64,000 nucleotides of DNA from Dulcicalothrix desertica PCC 7102 (GCF_003991905.1 NZ_RSCL01000021.1:46638-110637), one strand, 5' to 3'. Counted from the stretch's first letter, positions 53,326-63,710 are shown. Program-made: numbers and translations. Notes: generated by a model not told the origin, from the sequence alone.

Positions 53326-55527
53326 CTATTCTAATGTTCCACCTTCACTTTTAACCAGTTCTAAATAATACCCCTCAACTTTACTCAAATCATCATGGGT
53401 TCCTCGCTGCACAACTTTACCGCAATGCAACACTATAATCTCATCACAGTCGCGAATTGTACTCAAACGGTGGGCGACTATTAAACAGGTACAACCTCGT
53501 AGACGTAAATTTTGGTCAATAATCTTTTCGGTTTCTGTATCTAACGCACTTGTGGCTTCATCCATTAATAATATAGATGGATTATTAACTAGTGCGCGAG
53601 CTATCTCTAACCTTTGTCGCTGTCCTCCACTAAGGTTCGTGGCGCCTTCTAGTAAATCTGCATTATATCCACCCGGTAAAGACTGAACAATATCGTGTAC
53701 CGCAGCATCACGACAAGCTTGTACTAAATTACTATCAGGAATGGTACTATCCCACAAAGTTAAGTTATCGCGTACACTACCACCGAATAACATAATCTCT
53801 TGCTCAATCGTAGCAATCGAATTTGCCAAAACTTGAGGCTGTATCTTGTTTTTTGGCTTACCATCTAGATAAATTTCACCCGACCAAGGTTGATATAACC
53901 CAGCTACAAGTTTGGCAATGGTAGATTTTCCAGAACCGCTACCACCTACTAAAGCTACACGTTGTCCAGGTTTGAGTGAAAGACTAAAATTTTCAATCAA
54001 AGCAGGCGCCGTTTTGCTATAACCAAAGGTAATATTACGGAGTTCAAGATATCCCTCTAGTTTAGGATTATCGAGAATAAGTGACTTTCTTTCCCCGTTA
54101 CCCCTTTCCCTCTTTTCCTCTGTCGCATTTCCTAAAACATCATCGAGTCGATTTAAATTACCTTCAAGTTCTTGTAAATCTCCCCCCAAACTGACCAACT
54201 GGTTAACAGGTTGCATAAACTGTTGCATCAATGCTTGAAATGCTACAAGTTGCCCAATACTGAGGGCGCCATTCATAACTCGCAAACCACCCACACATAA
54301 CAGTAACATTGAAGCAATACCAGTTAAAAACGCAGGTAAAGTTCCTAACCCTTGGTTGAGACTGTCCATATCTTGCTGGACGTTGATAGATTTAGCATAA
54401 TATCCAGCCCAACGGTTGAAAAAGTCAGATTCTAAACCCGAAGCTTTTAGGGTTTCCATACTTTGTAACCCTGCTATTGCTACCCCACTCACTTTGCCCT
54501 GTTCCTGCATCAACCGTACATTTGTATCGACTCTTAATGTTGCCACCCATTGTAAAGCAACAAGGTTCACAACAACAAATGCAACACCTATCAGTGTTAA
54601 CACGCGGTCATATTGCCACATCACAACACCATAAAAAATCACCATCACAGCAGAAATTACGGTTGTAGCAAGCTTCCCCGAAAGCAAACTCGCGAGACGG
54701 TCGTTAAGTTGAATACGACTACTAATTTCTCCAGCAAACCGCTGGTCATAAAAACTTACAGGTAAATGCAGCAGATGCCAAATAAACTTACTCGACATAC
54801 TCATCGCGAGTTTAATCTTCAGTCGTCGTAATAGCTGTAACTGTAACCTTGTCAATAAACCACTAATTAAAGCAGTAAACAGCATCCCGAATATTAAAGG
54901 ACGTATCCATTCTTCGCGGTTATTAATTAACACTTGGTCTACAAAAAACTGTGAAAACGTCGGCATTGCCAAACCAGGTAATACAACAAAAAACCCAGCT
55001 AGCACACAATATAGCAATGGTACAAAACTACCCTGCACCCGTGAGTACAACGCCAAAAATAAACTTGGCTTATGACCCCCCTTCTTAAATACCTGGCTTT
55101 TTTCAAATACCAATACAACCCCAGTAAAAGCCGCACTAAACTCTTCTACTGAAACAGCACGGCGCCCAGTTGCGGGGTCATTGAGAAAAACTTGCTTTTT
55201 ACTAAAACCTTCGACAACTAAAAAGTGATTAAAATTCCAAAACACTATATAAGGACAAGCTACCTGTCGTAACCCTTCTAAATTAATTTTGAAACCCTTC
55301 GCCTGTAAATCATAACTTTTAGCCGCATTAATAATATTAGAAGCCTTACTACCATCACGAGATATGCCACAAGCAGTACGCAACTCAGCAAGCGGCACAA
55401 TTCGCCCATAATATCCCAATATCATCCCCAAAGAAGCGGCGCCACATTCTACCGCTTCCATCTGTAACAACGTTGGAGTACGGCGAATAGGCTGGTATTT
55501 TGACTTTAACTGCGGAATTTTCAACAT
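53326..55527 (-). CDS. NHLP-type bacteriocin ABC transporter with C39 peptidase
   Basis: 733 residues. The N-terminal C39 peptidase has the nucleophile Cys28 (MEAVECGAASLGMILGYYG), His101 (FNHFLVVEGF) and Asp117 (NDPATGRR), which together cleave the double-Gly leader. Six membrane helices follow (about 160-430), then the ATPase: Walker A GGSGSGKST, signature LSGGQRQRL, Walker B ILLMDEATSALD and H-loop VAHRLST. This is the peptidase/permease/ATPase subunit of NHLP-type peptide export; the second subunit is at 35023. No precursor peptide is visible between them. Confidence 0.92.
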   Translation of the reverse strand: MLKIPQLKSKYQPIRRTPTLLQMEAVECGAASLGMILGYYGRIVPLAELRTACGISRDGSKASNIINAAKSYDLQAKGFKINLEGLRQVACPYIVFWNFNHFLVVEGFSKKQVFLNDPATGRRAVSVEEFSAAFTGVVLVFEKSQVFKKGGHKPSLFLALYSRVQGSFVPLLYCVLAGFFVVLPGLAMPTFSQFFVDQVLINNREEWIRPLIFGMLFTALISGLLTRLQLQLLRRLKIKLAMSMSSKFIWHLLHLPVSFYDQRFAGEISSRIQLNDRLASLLSGKLATTVISAVMVIFYGVVMWQYDRVLTLIGVAFVVVNLVALQWVATLRVDTNVRLMQEQGKVSGVAIAGLQSMETLKASGLESDFFNRWAGYYAKSINVQQDMDSLNQGLGTLPAFLTGIASMLLLCVGGLRVMNGALSIGQLVAFQALMQQFMQPVNQLVSLGGDLQELEGNLNRLDDVLGNATEEKRERGNGERKSLILDNPKLEGYLELRNITFGYSKTAPALIENFSLSLKPGQRVALVGGSGSGKSTIAKLVAGLYQPWSGEIYLDGKPKNKIQPQVLANSIATIEQEIMLFGGSVRDNLTLWDSTIPDSNLVQACRDAAVHDIVQSLPGGYNADLLEGATNLSGGQRQRLEIARALVNNPSILLMDEATSALDTETEKIIDQNLRLRGCTCLIVAHRLSTIRDCDEIIVLHCGKVVQRGTHDDLSKVEGYYLELVKSEGGTLE

Positions 55528-56043
55528 AAGCCTTACTGAACCACTATCTATAGGTATTTCTAGGCGCCTTCAACTAATGCACTTCTTGTGGAACAGGCAT
55601 CCTGCCTGTTAAATACTCCTCTCTGTCCCTAATAAGGTAAATAATAATACCACCTGCGTATACTATACATAGCAGTAAATACCCATGCGCGACTCAACCA
55701 CTTTGAAAAGTGTCACATTTACAAGCTTTTTCAAGAATGATATGTTGAAAACAACCAAGTAATATTAATTACTCTTCATCAATAAAGTAACTTGCTTTAA
55801 AAAATTTAAATATCCAGTGTTAAAAATTTTTCTTTTGTCAGTAAAAATATATACTAGTCTATTTACTTTTGTAACCTTATATATTTATATACTGTTATCA
55901 AATGACACATGTGAATTATGTAATTTTCCAAATATTGTTACTAATATCAAATTGATATAAACCTTATAGAAAAAGGATGACGATTGCACGTAGGCGGAAA
56001 TAACATAGCAAATATCAACCAGAGAAAACACGTACATACAACT
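55528..56043. promoter_or_regulatory. Gap upstream of the PEP-CTERM gene
   Basis: 516 bases of AT-rich sequence. It holds a half copy of the GGGCATCC-type repeat at 55585-55611 and the presumable promoter of the exported protein. No ORF was found. Confidence 0.4.
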
Positions 56044-56811
56044 ATGCAAAAAGCTATGTTACTCGCAAAAATCTTCGCTGCAACAACTCTTGGCTTAAGT
56101 GTTCTTACTTTTGCTTCTACAGCAAATGCAACTTCCTTAGTACCTAATAGAGAAGGTGAAATTCAAACAACAAATCTTGGTTGTCTTAATGCTACTCAGT
56201 GTATTGATACTACTGCTGCTGCTGCGAATGGATTACCTTTTGGTTATACAGTAACCAGCTTAAAATACGATTTTGATAACAAGGGTCCTAAATTTGTTGA
56301 AAGCCGCATATATGTTGATGACCGCAGCACTAAAAACGATTACGGTTTCGGTATTATTTTTAATAAACAAGATGCAGGCACAAACCCAAATCTAAATCAA
56401 CTCTGGATTCGTCCCTCAGCAATGCTTGGTTTAACAAGCACTTTTGAAAAGGGTCAATTAGAAGTTGGTAGATTCAAGTTTGATTTTCTTGGTAAAAATA
56501 TTGGTTCCGTGACCTTTGATTTGTTTGACGTCGAAGACAAAGGTACAACCATTTTGGAAGTTAATGGTAAGGCAACTACAATTAATGCTGTTGCTGGCGC
56601 CGATAGCAACAGACAGACAATCACTATCCACGATGTTAGCTCGTTTGTAATTCAACTTGGCAATCATGACAGTAAATTATTTCCTAAAACTGGCGATGGT
56701 GTATCAATGCGTGTAAGTGTTCCTGAACCTGGCACTGTCATTAGCTTAGGCGCCCTAGCTGTTGCTGGTATAATCTCTGCACGTCAACGTAAAAAAGTAA
56801 ATATGGGTTAA
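56044..56811 (+). CDS. PEP-CTERM exported protein
   Basis: 255 residues from the ATG at 56044. A TTG at 55984 with an AAGGATGA ribosome binding site would add 20 residues that do not look like a signal peptide. The signal peptide begins MQKAMLLAKIFAATTLG. The mature beta-rich domain (EIQTTNLGCLNATQCIDT, SRIYVDDRSTKNDYGFGI, GRFKFDFLGKNIGSVTFDLF) resembles LEVG-type PEP-CTERM proteins. The C-terminus has VPEPGTVISLGALAVAGI and basic residues. Anchored extracellularly by exosortase. Confidence 0.88.
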   Translation: MQKAMLLAKIFAATTLGLSVLTFASTANATSLVPNREGEIQTTNLGCLNATQCIDTTAAAANGLPFGYTVTSLKYDFDNKGPKFVESRIYVDDRSTKNDYGFGIIFNKQDAGTNPNLNQLWIRPSAMLGLTSTFEKGQLEVGRFKFDFLGKNIGSVTFDLFDVEDKGTTILEVNGKATTINAVAGADSNRQTITIHDVSSFVIQLGNHDSKLFPKTGDGVSMRVSVPEPGTVISLGALAVAGIISARQRKKVNMG

Positions 56812-57129
56812 TTATCGTAACCAACCATATATTAACTACATAAAGCTTAATTTTAAAGTGCATCAAAAGTTTTAGATTTTTCCTTCTAGTTTACACATGC
56901 GTTGAGTAGATCAAGTTACTAATGGTAAAAGTTATTACTTGTATCTACTCAATTTCTCTGTATACGCCTATCCCGAATAATCATTCTGAAAAAAAAGTAT
57001 ATTTCATCGTTACGCGAGTAGAATGTTCCTTAGTGCTTTATTTGATGGCTGTGATTTAAACTGCCTTTCGCACAAATGACTGAGTATTTTTCGGCTATAT
57101 TTCAGTTCCCTTACCCTCACACTCTGACA

Positions 57130-57993
57130 ATGATGAATTCAACTGCTGCGTTACCTCCTTTTATCGTCCTCGATAAAATGCTATCTACCTGGCTACTAGA
57201 AGATATTGGTAGAGGTGACCGCACTACTCAAAGTTTATTTTTAGCGGATACAGTCGAAGGACAAGCTGAGTGGATAGTTAAAGCCACAGGAGTAATTGCT
57301 GGTTTACCAATAGCAGCAAGGGTGTTTCATTTGTTGAATGAGAGAGTTAGTTTTGTACCCTTTGCGGTCGAAGGTCAATACTGTGAGCGAGGTTTAATAG
57401 TCGCGCGAATGCATGGTTCGATGGATGCTCTATTAACAGGAGAACGAGTCGCGTTAAATTTAGTCATGCGCTTAAGTGGTATCGCGACATTAACCAGACA
57501 ATATGTAGAAAAAATTATCGATTTACCTGTTAGGTTAGTAGATACACGCAAAACAACCCCTGGATTACGCATATTAGAGAAATACGCTACACAAATAGGT
57601 GGCGCCATTAATCACCGTATGGGTTTGGATGATGCTGTAATGCTCAAAGATAATCATATCGCTGCCGCAGGTGGTATCGGCGCCGCCATTAAAAAAGTGC
57701 GTTCTCAAATTCCCTATCCCCTCAACATCGAAATCGAAACCGAATCGTTAGACCAAGTAAAAGAAGCATTGCTACATGGCGCCGATATTATCATGCTCGA
57801 TAACATGCCCATCGAAATGATGAAAAAAGCAGTACAAATGATACGCCAACAAGATAGTCGCGTCAAAATCGAAGCTTCCGGTAATATTACATTAGAAACA
57901 ATTCGTAGCGTCGCAGAAACAGGAATAGATTATATATCCACTAGCGCCCCAATTACACAATCAAAATGGCTAGACCTAAGTATGAAAATGTAG
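57130..57993 (+). CDS. nadC: Nicotinate-nucleotide pyrophosphorylase (carboxylating)
   Basis: 287 residues from the ATG at 57130; a frame start 18 codons earlier gives an unusually long N-terminus. It converts quinolinate and PRPP to nicotinate mononucleotide in NAD biosynthesis. Family hallmarks are present: EDIGRGDRTTQ, a GERVALNLVMRLSGIATLT core, VDTRKTTPGLRILEKYA (Lys and Arg bind the carboxylates), MGLDDAVMLKDNHI, and the ASGNITLETIRSVAETG end with ISTSAP. It is convergent with the membrane endonuclease-like gene. Confidence 0.95.
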   Translation: MMNSTAALPPFIVLDKMLSTWLLEDIGRGDRTTQSLFLADTVEGQAEWIVKATGVIAGLPIAARVFHLLNERVSFVPFAVEGQYCERGLIVARMHGSMDALLTGERVALNLVMRLSGIATLTRQYVEKIIDLPVRLVDTRKTTPGLRILEKYATQIGGAINHRMGLDDAVMLKDNHIAAAGGIGAAIKKVRSQIPYPLNIEIETESLDQVKEALLHGADIIMLDNMPIEMMKKAVQMIRQQDSRVKIEASGNITLETIRSVAETGIDYISTSAPITQSKWLDLSMKM

Positions 57994-58020
57994 GTGCTTG
58001 TATCTTGCCTGTTCTATTCA

Positions 58021-58713
58021 TCATATTTCCAAACGTGCCACTACAGGTAAATGGTCAGAACCACCACCTTCAGCAACCCATGCTTTTAACGCTTTAAGTT
58101 CTTTCGTATACCAGATAAAATCAATTCTTCCAAGACCAAAAAACTGACCGCGTACCGTATGTCCAAACCCCCATCCGACTTTACGAAAGCTGTCTTTCAT
58201 AACTTCTTGTGTACGTGCGTAGGCTTGCGATGTATCAACATAATTACAATCGCACAGCATAATTGTAGGTAGGCGCCGTTGTTGTATTAAACTGCGTAGA
58301 TAAGTAACCTCGTTTGCACGGCGAGTATACCATTCGTGTGCGAACTTAATGAACTCATTACTAAACAGCATATTAAAACTGATCACAGTTATTTCTGCTT
58401 GAACAGTTTCATCTGCTCCCCTAGGCAACTGAGGTAAAAACAACGAACCGTAAAACGCAATAAAAACACCAAGCGGAAAGCCTAGTCCAAAAAGTAGCCT
58501 CCATTGGTGCCATAATAATGCAAACGGTAGTAACAATAACAATGGAACAAAAATATATAGTACAAAAATATAAATAATTGCTAACCACCACAAGCTGTCA
58601 AAGAACACTAATCGTAATAAAATCCATACAGCGAACAGAATTACATATCCCCAGCTAATTCGGGACACTAAAGTTGAAAATTTCAAGTTAGGTTTTTTTG
58701 GTGATGGAATCAT
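58021..58713 (-). CDS. Membrane EEP-family protein with internal deletion
   Basis: 230 residues. Three hydrophobic segments precede an EEP catalytic domain at about residue 108 (VISFNMLFSNEF). A gap follows: normally the chain runs on through the catalytic LQE motif and a long middle region, but here it passes directly to EWYTRRANEVTYLRSL. Later motifs MLCDCNYVDTSQAY, IDFIWYT and SDHLPVVARLEI are present. About 80-100 residues that include the metal-binding Glu are missing, so activity is doubtful. Closely related full-length proteins are common in cyanobacteria. Confidence 0.7.
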   Translation of the reverse strand: MIPSPKKPNLKFSTLVSRISWGYVILFAVWILLRLVFFDSLWWLAIIYIFVLYIFVPLLLLLPFALLWHQWRLLFGLGFPLGVFIAFYGSLFLPQLPRGADETVQAEITVISFNMLFSNEFIKFAHEWYTRRANEVTYLRSLIQQRRLPTIMLCDCNYVDTSQAYARTQEVMKDSFRKVGWGFGHTVRGQFFGLGRIDFIWYTKELKALKAWVAEGGGSDHLPVVARLEI

Positions 58714-58812
58714 GTCCTAAATTGATTAAACAAACTTTAGAAATGTTCCGTTTATTCCCTCTATACTGTATAGTTTTGATGAAAAAATCTGGTTTTATAA
58801 AGGAAGTATAAA

Positions 58813-59199
58813 ATGTCTCCAGAGCAAATTAAAAGCATTATTGCCTCGTATTATACCAACCTAGCCGCAATGAACACAGAAGGAGTACTTACAAACTTCG
58901 CTCTTGATGCAATTAGTCACGACCCGGTAGGAGAACCACCAGCAAAAGTGTATGAAGGATTTGGAGAATTTATTGGTAGACTAAAAACAGTATTTGATAA
59001 CTTAGCTACAACCACAGAATCAATATTTATAGCAGGAAACTCAGCAGCAGTTAAATGGAAAACAATTGGCGCCAGTAAAACAGGTAAAACGATCACATTT
59101 GAAGGAATCACAATTTTTGAAATCAACGACAACGGTAAAATCCAAACAACGCGCGCATATTGGAGTCCAGCCGAAATGATAGCCCAATTACGCGGATAA
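58813..59199 (+). CDS. SnoaL-like / NTF2-like family protein
   Basis: 128 residues. The NTF2-like cone fold is indicated by an N-terminal helix pair (EQIKSIIASYYTNLAAMNTE), then LDAISHDPVGEPPAKVYEGF, NLATTTESIFIAGNSAAVKW, and a C-terminal ITFEGITIFEINDNGKIQ strand followed by WSPAEM. Such proteins are small cyclases, isomerases or ligand binders. No catalytic residue can be assigned. The ATG has an AGGAAG ribosome binding site. It stands alone. Confidence 0.85.
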   Translation: MSPEQIKSIIASYYTNLAAMNTEGVLTNFALDAISHDPVGEPPAKVYEGFGEFIGRLKTVFDNLATTTESIFIAGNSAAVKWKTIGASKTGKTITFEGITIFEINDNGKIQTTRAYWSPAEMIAQLRG

Positions 59200-59260
59200 A
59201 TACCGTAGGGGCGCCCCTAACCAACCATCCTCACTATAAAACCAAAATTTACCTAAACCT

Positions 59261-59292
59261 GCCCCAATGCCCCAACGCCCAACGCCCCAACG
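59261..59292. repeat. Heptamer repeat (CCCAACG type)
   Basis: Four to five units of 7-9 bases (GCCCCAATGCCCCAACGCC and so on) in tandem; a second STRR-like array, unrelated in sequence to that at 21442. Confidence 0.7.
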
Positions 59293-59353
59293 CATTGCCA
59301 ATATTTATAATATAAACATACCGCAACCGCCGAAAATGAAGAGTTGGCATTAA

Positions 59354-59375
59354 AATGTGAACCACGGTTCACATT
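59354..59375. repeat. 22-base perfect dyad
   Basis: AATGTGAACC-AC-GGTTCACATT, 10-base arms around two bases, in the 287-base gap between two convergent genes. No T-run follows, so it may bind a protein or be a dispersed palindrome. Confidence 0.65.
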
Positions 59376-59486
59376 TATATAGGACAAAAGTTCTGTATAA
59401 CTATTTATGAGCATGGCGCCATTCGCACTTGATTCTATTTTACACGTAATTGCAAGACGAAGTTAGGCACCTCTACATCGAAATTT

Positions 59487-59723
59487 TTACTTAACCATAG
59501 TAATTTTAAATGGACGGCAATGAAGCTCAGGTGTACTACCTTTCACGTCCTTGCACTCTAAAAGACTTGTTTGGTCGTTATATGACTCCTGCACTATCAA
59601 AACACGACCATCAGGTGTAGTTGCTATGTATTCAATTTGATTACTACATCCAGTCATTAACAGCATTGTAACTAGCGCAAACGAAGCAAACAATATTTTG
59701 ATAAAGCCTTGGCGTAGAATCAT
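59487..59723 (-). CDS. Small lipoprotein
   Basis: 78 residues from the ATG at 59723, which follows AAGGA; a longer frame upstream adds unrelated residues. A signal with the lipobox LMTGC lipidates Cys24. The mature part has IEYIATTPDGRVLIVQESYN and two Cys (LECKDVKGST, ELHCRPF) that could form a disulfide. No named family. Confidence 0.75.
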   Translation of the reverse strand: MILRQGFIKILFASFALVTMLLMTGCSNQIEYIATTPDGRVLIVQESYNDQTSLLECKDVKGSTPELHCRPFKITMVK

Positions 59724-60051
59724 GTTAATCCTTTTGCATAACTTAGCTGATACAAATAAAATCAACAAGCTCTGATACAAGTATTCCAGAAATACATTAA
59801 TCAAAATTCTATAATTTTTTTGGTACGTGGCGCTTATCCAAACAAATAAAAAATTGGTAGCTAGTAAGTGTAAATCTGTAATGTGTGATATGTTACAAAT
59901 CTGAACTAATACTTACTAGTTTACCAATAATTATCTAAACCACCAGAATGTTTCCATTTATTGCCGTATCACAACTAAAGCTTATCGAAGCCTAGCTCTA
60001 ATCGGCATTACCCATTGAGGGTACTTTTATACAAACTGTGATAAACGGAAA

Positions 60052-60849
60052 TTACGCGGGTAAATTATCAGGGTCAATACCTTGAGATTTTAAATAGTCA
60101 GCTAACCGTTCTTTTTGCAAACGTTCCTGTTCAGCACGCTGACTTTCTTGTTCGGCACGCTGACGTTCTTGTTCGGCACGCTGACGTTCTTGTTCCACAA
60201 GTTCTGTACCCCAAGGTAACAAATTACCTGCTTCATCCCACCATCGTAGCCAATACCCTGTTCTACCTTGTTTTGTTCCTTGCCATGTTCCCAAAAACAA
60301 ACCCATCGAAGCAACCCAATTACGACCATTTTCATCAGGTTGTTTTAACTCGTAGCGTCCATTTTCTAGTTCATGGAACTCTACTAAACCGCCATCTGGG
60401 TCAAAAATGACGTAAACAGGAACCTTCAAAACTTGCTCGTAAAAAAACCATTTTCCTGGTGGGTGAGATCTTTTGAAAGAATATTCTCCACCGTCTTTAT
60501 CTGATAAAAATTCCATTACAACCGCAGGAACATCCCCTTCTAAGTTAGGTGTATAACTTTTACGGTCTGGTAAAATTTGCGAAACAGAAGGTACATAAAG
60601 CCAATCAGGTGCTTTAATTACGAATTGCCCGTTAAAGGTTGCACAAAGACCAAAATTGAAGGCAATCAACATGTAGGGTTGGATAAAACCCATAAATTCT
60701 AAAATTTCACTTAAAGCTCCAGCCAAAAGCGGCTGATTTATATTATCCACTGGCTCATCCTCTAACTGGAAATCATCGGGCAACGCTTCCCAAGTGATTA
60801 CCAGTTCTCTTGACGCTGTAGCTTCACTGACCTGGGGCACCATAGACAC
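60052..60849 (-). CDS. Uma2 family endonuclease-like protein (long form)
   Basis: 265 residues; a second ATG two codons on is also possible. Residues about 1-190 are a PD-(D/E)xK-like Uma2 domain: the Asp of APDWLYVPS, then VPAVVMEFLSDKDG with catalytic Glu, and Lys of SFKRSHPPGKW, then VYVIFDPDG. The C-terminus has four QRAEQE-type repeats and a KERLADYLKSQGIDPDNLP tail. Uma2 proteins are very abundant in cyanobacteria and may be restriction-like or transposition-linked; none of that is proven here. Confidence 0.85.
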   Translation of the reverse strand: MSMVPQVSEATASRELVITWEALPDDFQLEDEPVDNINQPLLAGALSEILEFMGFIQPYMLIAFNFGLCATFNGQFVIKAPDWLYVPSVSQILPDRKSYTPNLEGDVPAVVMEFLSDKDGGEYSFKRSHPPGKWFFYEQVLKVPVYVIFDPDGGLVEFHELENGRYELKQPDENGRNWVASMGLFLGTWQGTKQGRTGYWLRWWDEAGNLLPWGTELVEQERQRAEQERQRAEQESQRAEQERLQKERLADYLKSQGIDPDNLPA

Positions 60850-61066
60850 TGCCTTGTTTTAACGTGTTTTCATTTTACTACTTATGTACTATTTTAAGAA
60901 TTTCTACCAATATTCTGCTATAATAGTAATTATTTGTTGTAACGCATGTATTTTATGAAGTGGCGACGAAGACGATAAAAAAATAGAAACAGGCACCGCA
61001 AGCATTTTTCATCAACTTGCTGCCAGAGGTACAATACGTCTGAATTAGAAATTTTCATACTTACAC

Positions 61067-62824
61067 ATGAACGTTACACAAGAACAACTAAAATTAAAAG
61101 TAGAACAGGCAACTGTTGCGGCTTTCGGCGCCGAGTTAGCAGGAACTGACGTAATGTTAGTATCCACAAATAATCCGAAATTTGGTGATTATCAAGCAAA
61201 CTTAGCTTTACCATTAGCCAAAAAGTTAAAACAGCAACCGCGCGCTGTAGCTCAGGCAATTGTAGATAAACTTGATGTATCAGATATTTGTGAGGCGCCA
61301 GAAATAGCCGGGCCAGGGTTTATTAACTTACGCTTAAAAACAGAATATCTCGAAGCGCAACTCAGTGCAATACAAGCAGACGAACGGTTAGGTGTACCAA
61401 TATCACAACATCCCAAGCGAGAAATAGTAGACTTTTCGAGTCCCAATATTGCCAAAGAAATGCACGTTGGACACTTGCGGTCTACAATTATTGGGGACAG
61501 TATTGCTCGGATTTTAGAATTTAAAGGACATGATGTACTGCGGTTAAACCATGTTGGTGACTGGGGTACGCAGTTTGGCATGTTAATTACTTACCTACGG
61601 GAAGTTTACCCCGAAGCATTAACCACTGCAAACGCATTAGATATTGGTGACTTAGTAGACTTTTATAAAAAAGCCAAAGCACGGTTTGACGCAGACGAAA
61701 AATTCCAAGAAATCGCGCGCTCTGAAGTTGTACGATTACAAGCAGGCGCCGAAGATACCACTCATGCTTGGAAGCTATTATGCGAACAGTCACGCAAAGA
61801 ATTCCAAATAATATATGACTTGCTTGATATTAACTTGACCGAACGTGGCGAATCTTTTTATAACCCTTACTTAAAGGCAGTTGTAGAAGATTTAGAAAAA
61901 GCAGGTTTATTAGAAGAATCTGATGGCGCCAAAGTAGTATTCTTAGAAGGATTTACTAATAAAGAAGGTAAACCATTACCGTTAATTGTCCAAAAAACTG
62001 ACGGTGGATATAACTACGCTACTACAGATTTAGCAGCACTACGGCAACGGATACAAAAAGAAGGCGCCAAACGATTAATATATGTTACCGATGCTGGACA
62101 AGCAAACCACTTTGCAGGAGTGTTTCAAGTAGCACGTCGGGCAGAGTGGATACCCGATGACGTAGAAATCGTACATGTCCCATTTGGCTTAGTATTAGGA
62201 GAAGACGGCAAGAAATTTAAAACCCGTTCAGGTGATACAGTACGGTTGCGGGATTTACTAGACGAAGCAGTAACTCGGTCGCGCAATGATTTAGAAACAC
62301 GGTTAAAAGAATCTGGAAACAACGAAACAGAAGAATTTATCGCTAACACTTCCAAAGTAGTTGGTATCAGTGCCGTTAAATATGCAGACTTAAGCCAAAA
62401 CCGAACCACGGACTATAAATTTAGCTTTGATAGAATGCTCTCGCTCAAAGGTAATACGGCGCCGTATATGTTGTATGCTTACGCACGGGTAAAGAGTATT
62501 GGGCGTGAAGGTAATATTGATTTTAGTAAATTCGGTGCAGATGCAAAAATTCTGTTACGCGAAGAAAGTGAATTTACTCTAGCCAAACACATACTACAGC
62601 TAGGCGAGGTAATTAATACTGTTGAGCAAGAATTATTACCTAACCGTTTGTGTGAATACTTGTATGATTTGAGCGATAAATATAACAAGTTCTACGAAAA
62701 CTGTCCCGTTCTCAAATCAGAAGAACCAGTGCGGACATCACGGTTAGCGCTGTGTGACTTAACCGCGCGTACTCTAAAACTTGGTTTATCCCTACTAGGT
62801 ATTCAAGTTCTAGAACGTATGTAA
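61067..62824 (+). CDS. argS: Arginine--tRNA ligase
   Basis: 585 residues, normal length. Class I synthetase attaching Arg to its tRNA. The Add-1 domain opens ([20 protein letters not shown]), then [20 protein letters not shown] holds the HVGH signature. A central [14 protein letters not shown] and [17 protein letters not shown] follow, then the KMSKS-equivalent [14 protein letters not shown], and a C-terminal DALR anticodon-binding domain ([30 protein letters not shown]). It ends [10 protein letters not shown], the canonical terminus. Confidence 0.98.
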   Translation: MNVTQEQLKLKVEQATVAAFGAELAGTDVMLVSTNNPKFGDYQANLALPLAKKLKQQPRAVAQAIVDKLDVSDICEAPEIAGPGFINLRLKTEYLEAQLSAIQADERLGVPISQHPKREIVDFSSPNIAKEMHVGHLRSTIIGDSIARILEFKGHDVLRLNHVGDWGTQFGMLITYLREVYPEALTTANALDIGDLVDFYKKAKARFDADEKFQEIARSEVVRLQAGAEDTTHAWKLLCEQSRKEFQIIYDLLDINLTERGESFYNPYLKAVVEDLEKAGLLEESDGAKVVFLEGFTNKEGKPLPLIVQKTDGGYNYATTDLAALRQRIQKEGAKRLIYVTDAGQANHFAGVFQVARRAEWIPDDVEIVHVPFGLVLGEDGKKFKTRSGDTVRLRDLLDEAVTRSRNDLETRLKESGNNETEEFIANTSKVVGISAVKYADLSQNRTTDYKFSFDRMLSLKGNTAPYMLYAYARVKSIGREGNIDFSKFGADAKILLREESEFTLAKHILQLGEVINTVEQELLPNRLCEYLYDLSDKYNKFYENCPVLKSEEPVRTSRLALCDLTARTLKLGLSLLGIQVLERM

Positions 62825-62846
62825 AAACAAACATGTTAACTCATCT

Positions 62847-62873
62847 GTGGAATGGGCATCCTTGCCCGTTCTT
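62847..62873. repeat. GGGCATCC-type repeat, half copy
   Basis: TGTGGAATGGGCATCCTTGCCCGTTCT, just after argS. Confidence 0.6.
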
Positions 62874-63055
62874 AATTTGGGGTGTAAGCGCAAATGCATA
62901 TGTGTAAATAGTTCAACATAGAAACTTGAATTGGGTTATTGATAATACAAGCGAAATTATTACAGGCGCCTATTTATTAAAAATAGTTCTAAATTGCAAT
63001 TGGCGCGTCGCATTTGCTATAATTTGTAAAATAAGTTTCTTCGTAGTACACGTTT

Positions 63056-63670
63056 ATGACCGTGACAAACCCAGTCCTCGAAAAACCCACCACACCTAGT
63101 AGCACTTACGTTTTGCTATATGATGTTAGTTGGGAACAGTTAGAGCAACTTGATGTCACTCTTGCAGGAACAGGTGCCCGATTAACTTATTTGGATGGTG
63201 TTTTAGAAATTATGTCCCCACTTTCTGATGATCATGAAGATGCGAAAAGCACTCTTAGTTTATTGTTAGAAGCATACTTTCGAGAAAAAAGAATACGTTT
63301 TTACAAGCGGGGAAGTGCGACGCTTGGTAGAGAAGAAAAGAAGGGCCGTCGAGAGCCAGATGAATCATATAACATAGAAACAAAGAAACCCATTCCTGAT
63401 CTAATTTTAGAAGTAACAGTTACAAGTGGTGGTATCAATAAGTTAGAAATATACAAGCGTTTAGGTGTACCAGAAGTTTGGTATTGGGAAGATGGACTAA
63501 TTTCAGTTTATTCGCTACAAGCAGGGATGTATCAAAAAGTTACAAAAAGTGTTTTGCTACCAGATTTGGATTTAGAACTAATAGCTCGCCATTCACGTAT
63601 GGCTGACCAATACGACGCTGTATCTGAGTACAGCCAGATTATTGCTATATTGACTAAAAGCCAGATTTAA
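63056..63670 (+). CDS. Uma2 family endonuclease-like protein
   Basis: 204 residues. The Uma2 core is clear: LDGVLEIMSPLSDDHEDAKS, then REPDESYNIETKKPIPDLIL with the Asp and Glu of the PD-(D/E)xK site (EVTVTSGGINKLEIYKRLGV carries the Lys), and VWYWEDGLISVYSLQAGMY. It is shorter than the Uma2 protein at 60052 and lacks the C-terminal repeats. Function unproven as above. It stands alone between argS and a BrnT-like fragment. Confidence 0.9.
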   Translation: MTVTNPVLEKPTTPSSTYVLLYDVSWEQLEQLDVTLAGTGARLTYLDGVLEIMSPLSDDHEDAKSTLSLLLEAYFREKRIRFYKRGSATLGREEKKGRREPDESYNIETKKPIPDLILEVTVTSGGINKLEIYKRLGVPEVWYWEDGLISVYSLQAGMYQKVTKSVLLPDLDLELIARHSRMADQYDAVSEYSQIIAILTKSQI

Positions 63671-63710
63671 TATCTAATGTTTATAACAATTTATACCAAT
63701 AATAAGCTTG

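Noticed and set aside
53047-53334. Plus-strand 95-codon frame beside the NHLP peptidase gene
   Set aside because: Its last third is the dispersed repeat element and the rest shows no family; at most a decayed remnant.
60958-61049. Short plus frame reading ETGTASIFHQLAARGTIRLN before argS
   Set aside because: Possible gene remnant, but too short and without a start or recognisable family.
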